52,176 nt of DNA, from contig NZ_JACSWC010000220.1 in the NCBI RefSeq assembly GCF_016888165.1, positions 1-52,176 of the forward strand, written 5' to 3'. The stretch comes from Halomicronema sp. CCY15110. Its GTDB lineage: Bacteria > Cyanobacteriota > Cyanobacteriia > Phormidesmidales > Phormidesmidaceae. The stretch's first letter is position 1. Each line of letters opens with the position of its first letter. A model generated the notes under the pieces. It worked only from the letters and a program-made list of their open reading frames with translations. It was not told the DNA's origin and did not search any database. The position numbers and the translations under genes were made by a program. Of this stretch, positions 8,627 to 16,289 are shown one piece after another.

Positions 8627-10018
8627 TTAATTGACGGAGGATAACGATTCTTCTAACCAGACTTTGGGAAGCTGGCTAGGACGTTCAGGCAGTTGCATCA
8701 TGCCAATTTCGGTCAAACGCACAATCGTTGACAAATGTTCTAGCAGCGTGGGATCAAACCGGGTGCCACTGTGCTGGAGACATTTGTCTAGTGCATCACT
8801 TAGCGACAGAGCCGGGCGATCGCCCCGCGACTGAGTCAGTTCTTGAAAGTGGGCCGCCAACCGCAAGGTGCGAGATTCTAACGGAATCGACTCGCCGCGC
8901 AAACCATCGGGCCGACCACTGCCATCCCAGTTTTCCAGCTGGTGGCTGACGATGAGTCGCACGGGCTCTAACTCGGCCATGGCCCCGAGCAGCTGCCCTC
9001 CCAAGTAGGCCCGATTATTCCAAGTCACCAATTCTGACTCGCGGAGTTGGCTGGCAGGCTGCTTAAACACTTCTATGGGCGCTTCGGCCAACCCAATACG
9101 GAATAGTAACCCGGCCAATCGCAGTCGGCGCAGGCGAATAGTCGGCAAATCCAAAATTTGTCCGAGGGTTTCAGCCAAAGCCGCCACTTGCAAAGAAGCG
9201 AGGGGATTATCTTGGTCACGCTCGTCGACTCGCTGGGCCATACGCAAAAAGGCTTGCAGCTTGTTAGCCGTCATGTTGCGGTTGACTCGCAGGGCATGGC
9301 CTTCCAGTTCCCACAGCTCTTGGGCTTGACGGCTGGCCGTGATGAGATGCTCCTGGCTGTCTTGCAAATAGTTCACAATGCGCGACACGACGCTCGTTAA
9401 ATCGATAGGGATGGAGTCGGGGGTCGTGCTCATCTGCTGCTGCAAAGCCGTCAGGCGATCAGCCAGTGCCGCATCATACGGACGCATCCGTTCCACCAAG
9501 ATGGCAGCCGCTGCTTCAACGGCGACTCGGTCAAAGGTCCACAGCCCATAAAATTTGCGCTCAACATCGCTGCGGGGTTGGGTATCGGCTTGATACTCCT
9601 CGGGCGACAACTCGTGGCAGAGGACCATGGCGGTGTAACCAGGGGCCACGATAATCAGATTCCACTCGTGAACCAGGCTGTCATCGAGAGATAACTCAAC
9701 CATTGACACGTTATCTAGCTGACCCGTGGGGTGATTTTCCAGGCCACTGTCGGCACAGGCGGCGATCGCCACCGCGGCCGAACTTTGGGCAATACTCAGA
9801 TAGCGATCGGCCTCCTGCATGTACCACTTCCCTTGCTGGAAAGTCACTAGTACCAAAGGTTCTTGCCCAGTATGTTGAGCCGTACTTTTGAGAATGTGAT
9901 CTTCTAAAGCATGACAGAGCGCAATCAGCGTGTTTTTAAAGTAGACGCGATAGCTAGAGGGCAACTGCCCGGACGGGAGCGCCGCTTTGAGTTGGTTAAG
10001 CGTTGAATTCGAATCCAT
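8627..10018 (-). CDS. DICT sensory domain plus degenerate HD-GYP output domain
   Basis: The N-terminal 200 residues look like the DICT sensory domain associated with diguanylate cyclases and two-component systems in cyanobacteria (TFQQGKWYMQEADRYLSIA; IIVAPGYTAMVLCHEL). From about residue 250 there is an HD-GYP-like helical domain, but the metal-binding HD pair is gone (AGLLFRIGLA where HDIGK would be expected) and the GYP segment reads NWDGSGRPDGLRGESIP. It is therefore unlikely to hydrolyse c-di-GMP and may bind it or signal through protein contacts. ATG 10018 (MDSNSTLNQL) is preferred to an upstream in-frame start at 10072. First gene of the probable operon with the pentapeptide and DUF4079-like genes. 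Confidence 0.85.
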   Translation of the reverse strand: MDSNSTLNQLKAALPSGQLPSSYRVYFKNTLIALCHALEDHILKSTAQHTGQEPLVLVTFQQGKWYMQEADRYLSIAQSSAAVAIAACADSGLENHPTGQLDNVSMVELSLDDSLVHEWNLIIVAPGYTAMVLCHELSPEEYQADTQPRSDVERKFYGLWTFDRVAVEAAAAILVERMRPYDAALADRLTALQQQMSTTPDSIPIDLTSVVSRIVNYLQDSQEHLITASRQAQELWELEGHALRVNRNMTANKLQAFLRMAQRVDERDQDNPLASLQVAALAETLGQILDLPTIRLRRLRLAGLLFRIGLAEAPIEVFKQPASQLRESELVTWNNRAYLGGQLLGAMAELEPVRLIVSHQLENWDGSGRPDGLRGESIPLESRTLRLAAHFQELTQSRGDRPALSLSDALDKCLQHSGTRFDPTLLEHLSTIVRLTEIGMMQLPERPSQLPKVWLEESLSSVN

Positions 10019-10324
10019 CCTAGTTGCGGCTACGACCCCAAATGTCATTAATAACTTCTCGCATGATTTCACTCATCAATCATGCAAGCGCACTTCGTTT
10101 ATCTTACTGGAAAGGCGTTAACCGACATGGCAAAAACCGTCAAACTCAGCCTCGACGCAACAACGAGCCCTCACAATGCGGCATTACTGGATTAGGAAAT
10201 TGGCGATTTAACGAGCTGCACCAGTACCCGCCGCCCTTGCAACGGGCGAGAGCACCCGCTTCTTACCACTTTTTTCGAGGGGGAAGAGTTCATGCCGTCG
10301 GTCCACCAGGTCTTAGGCCACTGC

Positions 10325-11095
10325 CTAGGCCGCTGCTTGCGTCGCGGTTCGACGCGGAAAATTCGTGATATTGGCCATGCCATACAGCGTCAGCTTTTGA
10401 TTCCGCAGCCTTAACTGATCGACCCGCAGCTGCATGCCGTCCAGCGCAAACTTATCTAAATCCAACATGTTGTTAAGGTGCTCAACCAGGGCCTGGGATA
10501 ATTCCAGGTCGGTGGATTCACTGCCGTGGCTCACGTTGGAAAATTGGATCCGCTGCCGATTCTCCACTTCCAGCTGAGTGGTCAAACTGATTTGCTGTCG
10601 TTCAGCCGCGTAGCCCACCCGAATGCGGCTATCGAGTTTGAGCGAACCGTCATTTTGAATCTTGAGTTGCACAGTCTCAAAGTTGAGATTCTCGCCCTTG
10701 AAGGTGAGCTTTTGCATCTTCTCAATCAGAAAATCTGTATTGAAAGAAGCATTAAGGTCATCCTCGGACAGTTCAATGCGCATATTGGCCTGGGTCGACT
10801 GCTTTAGCTTGACCTGACCCTTGAAAATAGCGCCAAAGTCGATCGCTACCGACTGCACGTAGAACTCCATAGACTCGACTCGCAAGCCGCTGTGCATCAG
10901 CAACCCTTTGCCGATGAAGTCAAAGCCGTCAACACTGCCCTGAAAAAGCTTTGCTACCGGCTCTGCCCGCACAATCGCTTCCAATTTTTCGGCCTGCTTA
11001 AACAGCGCCGAGATGGCTGCGGTAACAGCTTTACTCACGACGCGATCGCCGCTCTGACCGGGCACTGGCAAATTACCAAACACAATTGATGTCAT
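10325..11095 (-). CDS. DUF2993 (LmeA-like) domain protein
   Basis: A 256-residue protein of the DUF2993 family, widespread as several paralogues in cyanobacteria. The pattern of long beta strands with alternating hydrophobic residues (VESMEFYVQSVAIDFGAIFKG; VQLKIQNDGSLKLDSRIRV) fits the lipid-binding tubular fold suggested for the actinobacterial relative LmeA. No clear signal peptide is present; the N-terminus has a predicted amphipathic helix. Function in cyanobacteria is unknown. It is flanked by spacers of 195-300 bp, so is probably transcribed alone. Confidence 0.85.
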   Translation of the reverse strand: MTSIVFGNLPVPGQSGDRVVSKAVTAAISALFKQAEKLEAIVRAEPVAKLFQGSVDGFDFIGKGLLMHSGLRVESMEFYVQSVAIDFGAIFKGQVKLKQSTQANMRIELSEDDLNASFNTDFLIEKMQKLTFKGENLNFETVQLKIQNDGSLKLDSRIRVGYAAERQQISLTTQLEVENRQRIQFSNVSHGSESTDLELSQALVEHLNNMLDLDKFALDGMQLRVDQLRLRNQKLTLYGMANITNFPRRTATQAAA

Positions 11096-11291
11096 CTCGC
11101 CTTAATGTAGGAGGTGAACTCGTACAACCATTGTAACTATTTGTTAACAATTATTGCGTCAACCGCAGAAAAAATATTCTATGCCGAGCATAAATAGCGG
11201 TTATCGAAGCGACACAAAGGCTGCTATCACCGTATCACTAATCTTCTGTGGCGATGGCGGCCATGGTCACGTCGCCGACCGCCAATGGCAG

Positions 11292-12053
11292 TCACGGCAG
11301 GCTGGCTAACACCACAAATAAGCTATCGACCAGCAAAGTGCCGACGAGGGTGCCGCTAAACACCCAGTAGTGGCGCTGGCGCGATCGCCCGCCGATCCAG
11401 GCCAAGAGTAATAAGAATGCGGCGCAAGCCATCGCGATCATCACCCCTTCCACAGTTTGAATCTGGGTGAAGGCAGCTTGCACGATGGTGATGCCGTCGG
11501 CTGGGGGGGCCACCATCATGGCTCGCCAGTAAGGCATGAGGTGCAGACGGTAGAAATATAAATCGGTGACGGCAGTGCCTAACAGCGAGCCCAGGTAAAA
11601 CCAATGCCCGACGCGATGCCGCCCTCGATAGAGTCCCCAGAGGGCGATGGGCAGACCGATCGATTCGATGGGCAAATGCCACAGCGGCTCCCACCGAAAC
11701 CAGCCCCAGTAAATGGCTCCCGCGAGCCAACTCCAGCTCAACCCCACGCAGAGTTCACCGACAAAGGCGGTACGAGGGTGGGGACGGCATTGCTCCCCCA
11801 GCCATACCCACACCGCCGTCAGCGCCACACATAGCACCGGGGCAGTCCTCACCAGGGGGGCTTCAAAAAAGACGGGTACCGATACCAAGAAAATGCCGAG
11901 AGTAATGCCGAGACCCGCAGAACGGGGATTCAGCAATAGGGCATCGATGGCGGCAGCTAACTGTTTTGGAATCAATGCCAGGAACCCCGATGGCCCCGAG
12001 GCGATCGCCGGAATCCTGATCGCGATCGCATTGAAATACGTTGAGTCGTGCAT
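11292..12053 (-). CDS. DUF3120 integral membrane protein
   Basis: About 253 residues with six or seven hydrophobic segments (about 45-62, 70-83, 105-118, 130-145, 155-168, 205-222, 230-250). The PVFFEAPLVR, WLAGAIYWGWFRWEP and DLYFYRLHLMPYWRAMM stretches are the recognisable conserved signatures of the cyanobacterial DUF3120 family. The role is unknown. The gene is divergent from the His-tailed chelatase-like gene; the roughly 300-bp spacer between them carries a palindrome next to a -10 box for the opposite direction. Confidence 0.85.
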   Translation of the reverse strand: MHDSTYFNAIAIRIPAIASGPSGFLALIPKQLAAAIDALLLNPRSAGLGITLGIFLVSVPVFFEAPLVRTAPVLCVALTAVWVWLGEQCRPHPRTAFVGELCVGLSWSWLAGAIYWGWFRWEPLWHLPIESIGLPIALWGLYRGRHRVGHWFYLGSLLGTAVTDLYFYRLHLMPYWRAMMVAPPADGITIVQAAFTQIQTVEGVMIAMACAAFLLLLAWIGGRSRQRHYWVFSGTLVGTLLVDSLFVVLASLP

Positions 12054-12243
12054 TCAGCCCGGATCTCGAAAACTTGGGCAAATCATTCTGCTAAAAATCT
12101 ATTACCTGGTCAGCCGCTTGACTACGACCTCAATAATTAAAACAAGCATAAATTTAAGGTTGGTTATTGATTTAAAACTGACTTCTCGGTGTAGAGAGCG
12201 GAGTGAAAACCCTTTGCAAGACCTGCTTCTAGCGGTTTAGGGT

Positions 12244-12260
12244 ATCCCCCATAGGGGGAT
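12244..12260. promoter_or_regulatory. Palindromic operator candidate ATCCCCC-ATA-GGGGGAT
   Basis: Seven-base perfect inverted arms with a three-base spacer. It occupies the place of the -35 element for the -10 box at 12268-12273. The C-tract/G-tract symmetry resembles operators of CsoR/RcnR-type metal sensors (Cu, Ni, Co). Next gene is a chelatase-like protein with a His-rich, metal-binding-looking tail, which makes metal control plausible but unproven. It could also be a DNA hairpin. Confidence 0.5.
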
Positions 12261-12267
12261 GTTAACT

Positions 12268-12273
12268 TATAAT
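12268..12273 (+). promoter_or_regulatory. Sigma70-type -10 box TATAAT
   Basis: A perfect TATAAT lies 76 bases before the TTG start of the chelatase-like gene, with no good -35 hexamer; instead the G/C-tract palindrome sits there. That arrangement is common in promoters controlled by a repressor. Confidence 0.5.
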
Positions 12274-12349
12274 TTAGAAGTCTGCACCTGCTCGCGATTC
12301 AACCGCTAGAATTTCCGCAGGCATCATTAAGCATCATCGAGGAAAAGTT

Positions 12350-13552
12350 TTGGTTACGACTACTCAAAACATTCAAGAAAGCTATCAGGCTGCTGAAGTT
12401 GGCCCTTCAGAACGGCAAGATCGCGTGGCAGTCCTGCTGATGGGCTATGGCGAAGTCGAAAGTTACGATGACTTTGCGAACTACAATGAGCAGGCGTTGA
12501 ATCTGCTGACGGCGAAGTTTGCTCCGGTGCCAACTTGGGTGTACCCGCCAATGGCGAAGCTATTAGCGATATTTGACCTGCACGAGTGGAGTCATCAACA
12601 CGACCAGTTCATTTCGCCTCACAATGCCATCTTTGAAAAGCAGCGGGCGGGTGTAGAACACGAATTGCAGCACCGCTGGGGCGATCGCGTCAAAGTCTTC
12701 AAAGCGTTCAATTTCTGTAAGCCTCATTTGCCGGGACAAGTCCTAGAGCAAATCAAATCGGAAGGCTTTAGCAAGCTACTCATCTATCCGCTATTGGTGG
12801 TCGATTCTATCTTCACCAGCGGTATCGCCGTCGAGCAGGTCAATCATGCCCTTGCCGAGTTAAGCGATGGTGAGGAGCATTGGGTCAATGGTGTCCGCTA
12901 CATTCCCTCCTTTTTTGACCAACCCGCCTATCTGGATCTGATGGTGCAGATGGTCGAAGAAAAAATTGCGGCGGAACTGGCCAAAGCCTATTTGCCTTCC
13001 CAAATTGGCATCGTGTTGATGAACCACGGCTGTCCGTTTGAAGCGAAAGGGTTCACCTCTGGCATTGACGAAAGCCAAATGCTGTACGAGCGCGTGCGGG
13101 AACGCCTAATTTATCGGTATCCCCTGATTTCGGTGGGCTGGCTGAATCACCAAACCCCCCTGATTAAATGGACGCAGCCAAATGCCAAACTGGCTACCCA
13201 AAACCTCATTGACCTGGGGGCCAAGGCGATCGTCATGATGCCCATTGGCTTCGCCACCGAAAATCATGAGACGCTGTTGGATGTGGAGCACATCATCGAA
13301 AACGTGCGCAAAAAGCATTCGGATGTCAGCTTTGTGCAAATGCCTTGCGTGAATGATCATCCCGCATTCTTGAAGATGGTGGCCGATTGGGCCGATGGTC
13401 AGATTAACGACCTGCTGGAAGAAGACGCCTTGGCGGTGAATCCGACACTGGCGATCGCCCACGCTCAGGCCCAGCAAAACAGTCACGCCCACGCCCACGA
13501 TCATCACCATGACCACGGGCACAGCCACGAACACCATCACCACAGCCACTAG
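12350..13552 (+). CDS. Ferrochelatase-superfamily protein with His-rich C-terminal tail
   Basis: A 400-residue class II (HemH/CbiX-like) chelatase homologue. The active-site His is kept in MNHGCP (His226) and the acidic partner in ENHETL (Glu307, following PIGFATE). However, the N-terminus (VAVLLMGYGEVESYDDF) is not that of the housekeeping HemH (usually LLNLGGP), and the last 23 residues are mostly His with Ala, Asp, Gly and Ser, as in Ni/Co-handling proteins. Substrate metal and tetrapyrrole are unknown: ferrochelatase, cobalt or nickel insertion or metal buffering are possible. TTG at 12350 is chosen because GAGGAAAA precedes it and the next ATG lies beyond conserved sequence. It is followed by a terminator-like hairpin. 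Confidence 0.85.
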   Translation: MVTTTQNIQESYQAAEVGPSERQDRVAVLLMGYGEVESYDDFANYNEQALNLLTAKFAPVPTWVYPPMAKLLAIFDLHEWSHQHDQFISPHNAIFEKQRAGVEHELQHRWGDRVKVFKAFNFCKPHLPGQVLEQIKSEGFSKLLIYPLLVVDSIFTSGIAVEQVNHALAELSDGEEHWVNGVRYIPSFFDQPAYLDLMVQMVEEKIAAELAKAYLPSQIGIVLMNHGCPFEAKGFTSGIDESQMLYERVRERLIYRYPLISVGWLNHQTPLIKWTQPNAKLATQNLIDLGAKAIVMMPIGFATENHETLLDVEHIIENVRKKHSDVSFVQMPCVNDHPAFLKMVADWADGQINDLLEEDALAVNPTLAIAHAQAQQNSHAHAHDHHHDHGHSHEHHHHSH

Positions 13553-13583
13553 ATTTTTGCTCTAGCTTTTAGATCTAGTCTTA

Positions 13584-13645
13584 AAAACCCCTGATTTCTT
13601 ATGGCGCACAGACATGACTACGCGCTGTGGAGAAGTCAGGGGTTT
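13584..13645 (+). terminator. Long hairpin after the chelatase-like gene
   Basis: The outer arms AAAACCCCTGA and TCAGGGGTTT pair over ten bases, continue as an imperfect stem, and enclose an inner CACAG/CTGTG pair. It begins about 30 bases after the stop codon of the chelatase-like gene. Probably acts as a bidirectional terminator, since the next gene converges on it. Confidence 0.6.
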
Positions 13646-13675
13646 GGCTATGGTGTCGCGATTCAGTGCCTATTT

Positions 13676-13963
13676 TCAGGAACGCGCCGTGGCGCTATCA
13701 AAATTGCGATCAATCCACTGCTTGGCCCGTTTAATGGCATCAGTTCGGGTCCAAGCTTTGGGCACGGCGACGGCAGAGCCCGTCTCGTAGTTAACCCAGG
13801 CCGTGTAAGTGGTGACCTCTTGCCAAACTGACTGCTCCAACTCAATGGTGCAATGCCGGTAAGGACAGGTCAGCACAATATGGGGGTAATGGGGATCAAT
13901 AATCATAAGGGGTGCGGCATCGAGTTCTAGCAAATTGCCCAGAGATCGCCGGGATGAGCCCAT
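13676..13963 (-). CDS. Hypothetical protein, 95 residues
   Basis: I do not recognise a family. The protein has well-behaved composition for a real gene: a core with two Cys/His-type positions (VLTCPYRHCTIEL), aromatic-rich strands (YTAWVNYETGSAVAVPKAWT) and a basic C-terminal helix (RTDAIKRAKQWIDRN). ATG 13963 is preferred because GGGAGA lies a few bases upstream; an ATG at 13906 (MIIDPHYPHI) is an alternative. It is convergent with the chelatase-like gene across the hairpin at 13584-13645. Confidence 0.6.
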   Translation of the reverse strand: MGSSRRSLGNLLELDAAPLMIIDPHYPHIVLTCPYRHCTIELEQSVWQEVTTYTAWVNYETGSAVAVPKAWTRTDAIKRAKQWIDRNFDSATARS

Positions 13964-14140
13964 GGTTCTCCCAAGAGCACTCCATGGCGATACTTCTAAG
14001 CTAGAAAATAGAACGGAATTGCGCAAAAATCTGTGCGCCAGATGCCAGCAGCACCATCAGTAGCAGTTGCCGCGTACAGGAGCCGCCCACTGCCAGAGCG
14101 CAAGCCCAGCATCGTGGTGGTGCGCTGCTCCTCTAACCGG

Positions 14141-14302
14141 TTATGGGGTATAGCGAACACCGCGATAAGTCAGTTCTGGCCCTGGATGACGAAGATTGAC
14201 TGGGGAGTCAGCGGATTTGTTTGTTTGCCGGAAGGGGTGCGGCCTGGCCGTTTCGACGCTGGCCGAAGTCTCGTAAGGAATGCCGCGATAAATCAGTTTC
14301 AT
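14141..14302 (-). CDS. Small DUF4278 protein, 53 residues
   Basis: Reading the minus strand from ATG 14302 gives MKLIYRGIPYE at the N-terminus and LTYRGVRYTP at the C-terminus, ending at a TAA. The (K/L)LxYRGxxY motif at the N-terminus and its echo at the C-terminus are the signature of DUF4278, a small cyanobacterial family of unknown function. The middle is low-complexity and polar. No strong ribosome binding site is seen. The gene is short, so it is easily missed. Confidence 0.65.
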   Translation of the reverse strand: MKLIYRGIPYETSASVETARPHPFRQTNKSADSPVNLRHPGPELTYRGVRYTP

Positions 14303-14479
14303 AATGGATAGAACCGGGGATGCGCACGAGCAATACAGCCAGTTGTGGCAAGTCGTCGCTGGCTAGGGCTCGTTGATTGAACTGGGCTTAGGGTTCCTCA
14401 CGGCAGGGCCGAATCGCAGTTTGTCACAAATCATCGCGATCGCGGCTCTTACTCCCGGCTCTATAAACCAGATCGCCCC

Positions 14480-14541
14480 GGGGACGGTTCTCTCTAGCTG
14501 AAGTTGTACCGTGTTGGTGATGCCGCTAGAGAACCGTCCCC
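14480..14541. repeat. Inverted repeat GGGGACGGTTCTCT...AGAGAACCGTCCCC (REP-like)
   Basis: Left arm 14480-14498 and right arm 14525-14541 are inverted copies of GGGGACGGTTCTCTAGC, with two extra bases in the left arm and a 26-bp loop. The GGGACGGTTCTC core is like REP sequences bound by RAYT (IS200-like Y1) transposases. No transposase lies in the window, so it would be a non-autonomous copy. It sits between the DUF4278 gene and the lumenal pentapeptide gene. Confidence 0.7.
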
Positions 14542-14562
14542 TGATCGCCTAACCGATCGCGA

Positions 14563-15057
14563 TTAGGGACATCCCAAGCTGTCACGGGTAGCGACCCCAG
14601 TGACAGGATTCACGCCATCGGCATGTTCACACATTTTCTTGATTTGGTAGCGGTCTAAAATTGTGCCGGAAAAGTCGGCCCCAGTGATATTGGCGTTATA
14701 AAACGTGGTGCTGGTCATGATGGCATCGACGACGATCGCATTCGTCAGATCAGCCCCGTTGAAGGTGACGCGATCGGCAAAGGACTGAGTCAAATTCACC
14801 CCGGCCATGTGGGCTTTTTCAAAGACCCCTTTAGTCAAAATAGTTTCGCTTAGATCAGCATCGGTAAAGTCGGCCTCGTAGGCATCCGCCGCCGCTAACG
14901 AAGACCCAGTCAAATCTTCCCCGGCAAAGGAGCGATGACGCAGTTCGGCATAGGTGAAGTCTTCGGCTGCGATCGCGGGCCCGGTAGCCAGCGACAATAC
15001 CCCGAGCAATATTCCGATACACAGGACTCGACAAATGGTTCGAGCGATCTTGAGCAT
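14563..15057 (-). CDS. Exported (lumenal) pentapeptide-repeat protein
   Basis: 164 residues with a Sec signal peptide (KIARTICR basic start, hydrophobic core 12-27, likely cleavage after AIA-A near residue 31), so the protein is exported to the periplasm or thylakoid lumen. The mature part has about 16 pentapeptide repeats ([34 protein letters not shown]), capped by a tail with two Cys ([10 protein letters not shown] and SLGCP) that may form a disulfide. It resembles the lumenal pentapeptide proteins TL17/TL15 of chloroplasts. Function unknown. Confidence 0.9.
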   Translation of the reverse strand: MLKIARTICRVLCIGILLGVLSLATGPAIAAEDFTYAELRHRSFAGEDLTGSSLAAADAYEADFTDADLSETILTKGVFEKAHMAGVNLTQSFADRVTFNGADLTNAIVVDAIMTSTTFYNANITGADFSGTILDRYQIKKMCEHADGVNPVTGVATRDSLGCP

Positions 15058-15224
15058 AGTCTTTGACCTAGATTCACTTTTCTTAATTATTTATCTTGCT
15101 AGTTTAAAGCGAATTGGCAAAACGCTTCTCAAGTGACGGCATGGCGGCTCAGTTCCTCAGGGAACCGCCATGTCGTCAAATCACCCTTGTTGCCATCACC
15201 CCCCGCCGATCACCGTATAACCTC

Positions 15225-15270
15225 AATATTCGGCAATATTGGGCAATAAACCCCGATATTGGGCAATATT
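15225..15270. repeat. Phased AATATT / GGGC short repeats
   Basis: AATATT at 15225, 15235 and 15265 and near copies at 15245 and 15255 are spaced by about 10 bases, with GGC or GGGC between. The spacing places each copy on the same face of the helix, about 70-110 bp upstream of the PhzF-family start. It could be an array of regulator boxes, or an intrinsically bent segment. No function is established. Confidence 0.5.
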
Positions 15271-15336
15271 TGGGGCGATTTCTGAGCCATGATGAGAACG
15301 CAACGCGATCATTACTGGAATTTATTTCTAAAGTTC

Positions 15337-16173
15337 ATGAGCTCCCCCGACAGTGTGACGATTTTGCAGGTCGATGCCTTTACCGACTATTGTTTTGGCG
15401 GCAATCCAGCCGCCGTGTGTGTGTTGTCCACCCCCGCCAGTGAAACTTGGATGCGGGTCGTCGCTGCCGAAATGAATCTGTCAGAAACGGCCTTTTTGTA
15501 CCCAGTGGAAGACGGCTACCAATTGCGCTGGTTTACCCCCACCGCCGAGGTCGATTTATGCGGCCATGCCACCCTGGCAAGTGCCCATGTGTTGTGGAGT
15601 GAGGGACAGTTAGCGGCGGATCAAATGGCGCGGTTTCACACCAAGAGCGGGTTGCTCACCGCGAGTCAGGCAGCGGGGTGGATTACGCTCAACTTTCCGG
15701 TGCAGCCAGTAAAGCCTGTTGCTCCGCCACCAGAATTACTCAAAAGTCTGCGGGGTTTACAGCCCCAATCAGTGGCCTATGGGGGCTCTGCTGAGGCCAA
15801 TTATTTGGTCGAGTTGCCGTCTGAAGACTATGTGCGATCGCTCCAGCCAGATTTCGCCATGATGCGCTTGTTGCCCGCCCAAGGTGTGATTGTGACCGCG
15901 CTCAGCGAAGACCCCAGCATTGATTTTGTGTCGCGTTACTTTGCCCCAGCGGTAGGCATTGAAGAAGACCCCGTGACTGGGTCGGCCCATTGCTCCCTCG
16001 TGCCATTTTGGGAAGATAAGCTGGGTAAGTCAGAATTTGTCGCCAGGCAAGTTTCACAGCGCGGCGGCCAATTGAAGGTCAAGCGAGCGGGCGATCGCAT
16101 CCTGATTAGCGGTCAAGCGGTCACCGTCATGCAAGGAACGCTGTTCTCAGCCCCGACGCCAGAAGCGAGCTGA
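15337..16173 (+). CDS. PhzF-family isomerase/epimerase
   Basis: A 278-residue PhzF/diaminopimelate-epimerase-like fold protein. Recognisable marks are QVDAFTDYCFGGNPAAVCVL at the N-terminus, the catalytic Glu in NLSETAFL, the duplicated half marker LCGHATLA (about 75) and EDPVTGSAHC (about 212). PhzF itself isomerises a phenazine precursor, but most family members outside phenazine producers act on unknown substrates, and no phenazine genes are present here. ATG 15337 (MSSPDSVTILQVDAFT) is chosen because it gives the family-typical N-terminus; an in-frame ATG at 15289 would add 16 residues. Confidence 0.92.
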   Translation: MSSPDSVTILQVDAFTDYCFGGNPAAVCVLSTPASETWMRVVAAEMNLSETAFLYPVEDGYQLRWFTPTAEVDLCGHATLASAHVLWSEGQLAADQMARFHTKSGLLTASQAAGWITLNFPVQPVKPVAPPPELLKSLRGLQPQSVAYGGSAEANYLVELPSEDYVRSLQPDFAMMRLLPAQGVIVTALSEDPSIDFVSRYFAPAVGIEEDPVTGSAHCSLVPFWEDKLGKSEFVARQVSQRGGQLKVKRAGDRILISGQAVTVMQGTLFSAPTPEAS

Positions 16174-16289
16174 GCCGTCCGCTCTGGTCATGACCAGACG
16201 GGCTAACGCGCCGCCGGGACTGAAAATATGGGAACCCTGAAGCGGCTATGTCACAATGAGAGGCATTACGCAGTTAGGAGCAAGGTTAA

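Noticed and set aside
10126-10194. 22-codon frame beginning MAKTVKLSLD
   Set aside because: Very short, no ribosome binding site and no family similarity; left unannotated.
12350-13552. Calling the gene hemH
   Set aside because: The HemH-type LLNLGGP N-terminus is missing and the His-rich tail suggests another metal; only superfamily membership is safe.
14033-14311. 92-codon plus-strand frame
   Set aside because: It runs opposite the DUF4278 gene, whose family motifs are clear, and has no protein character.
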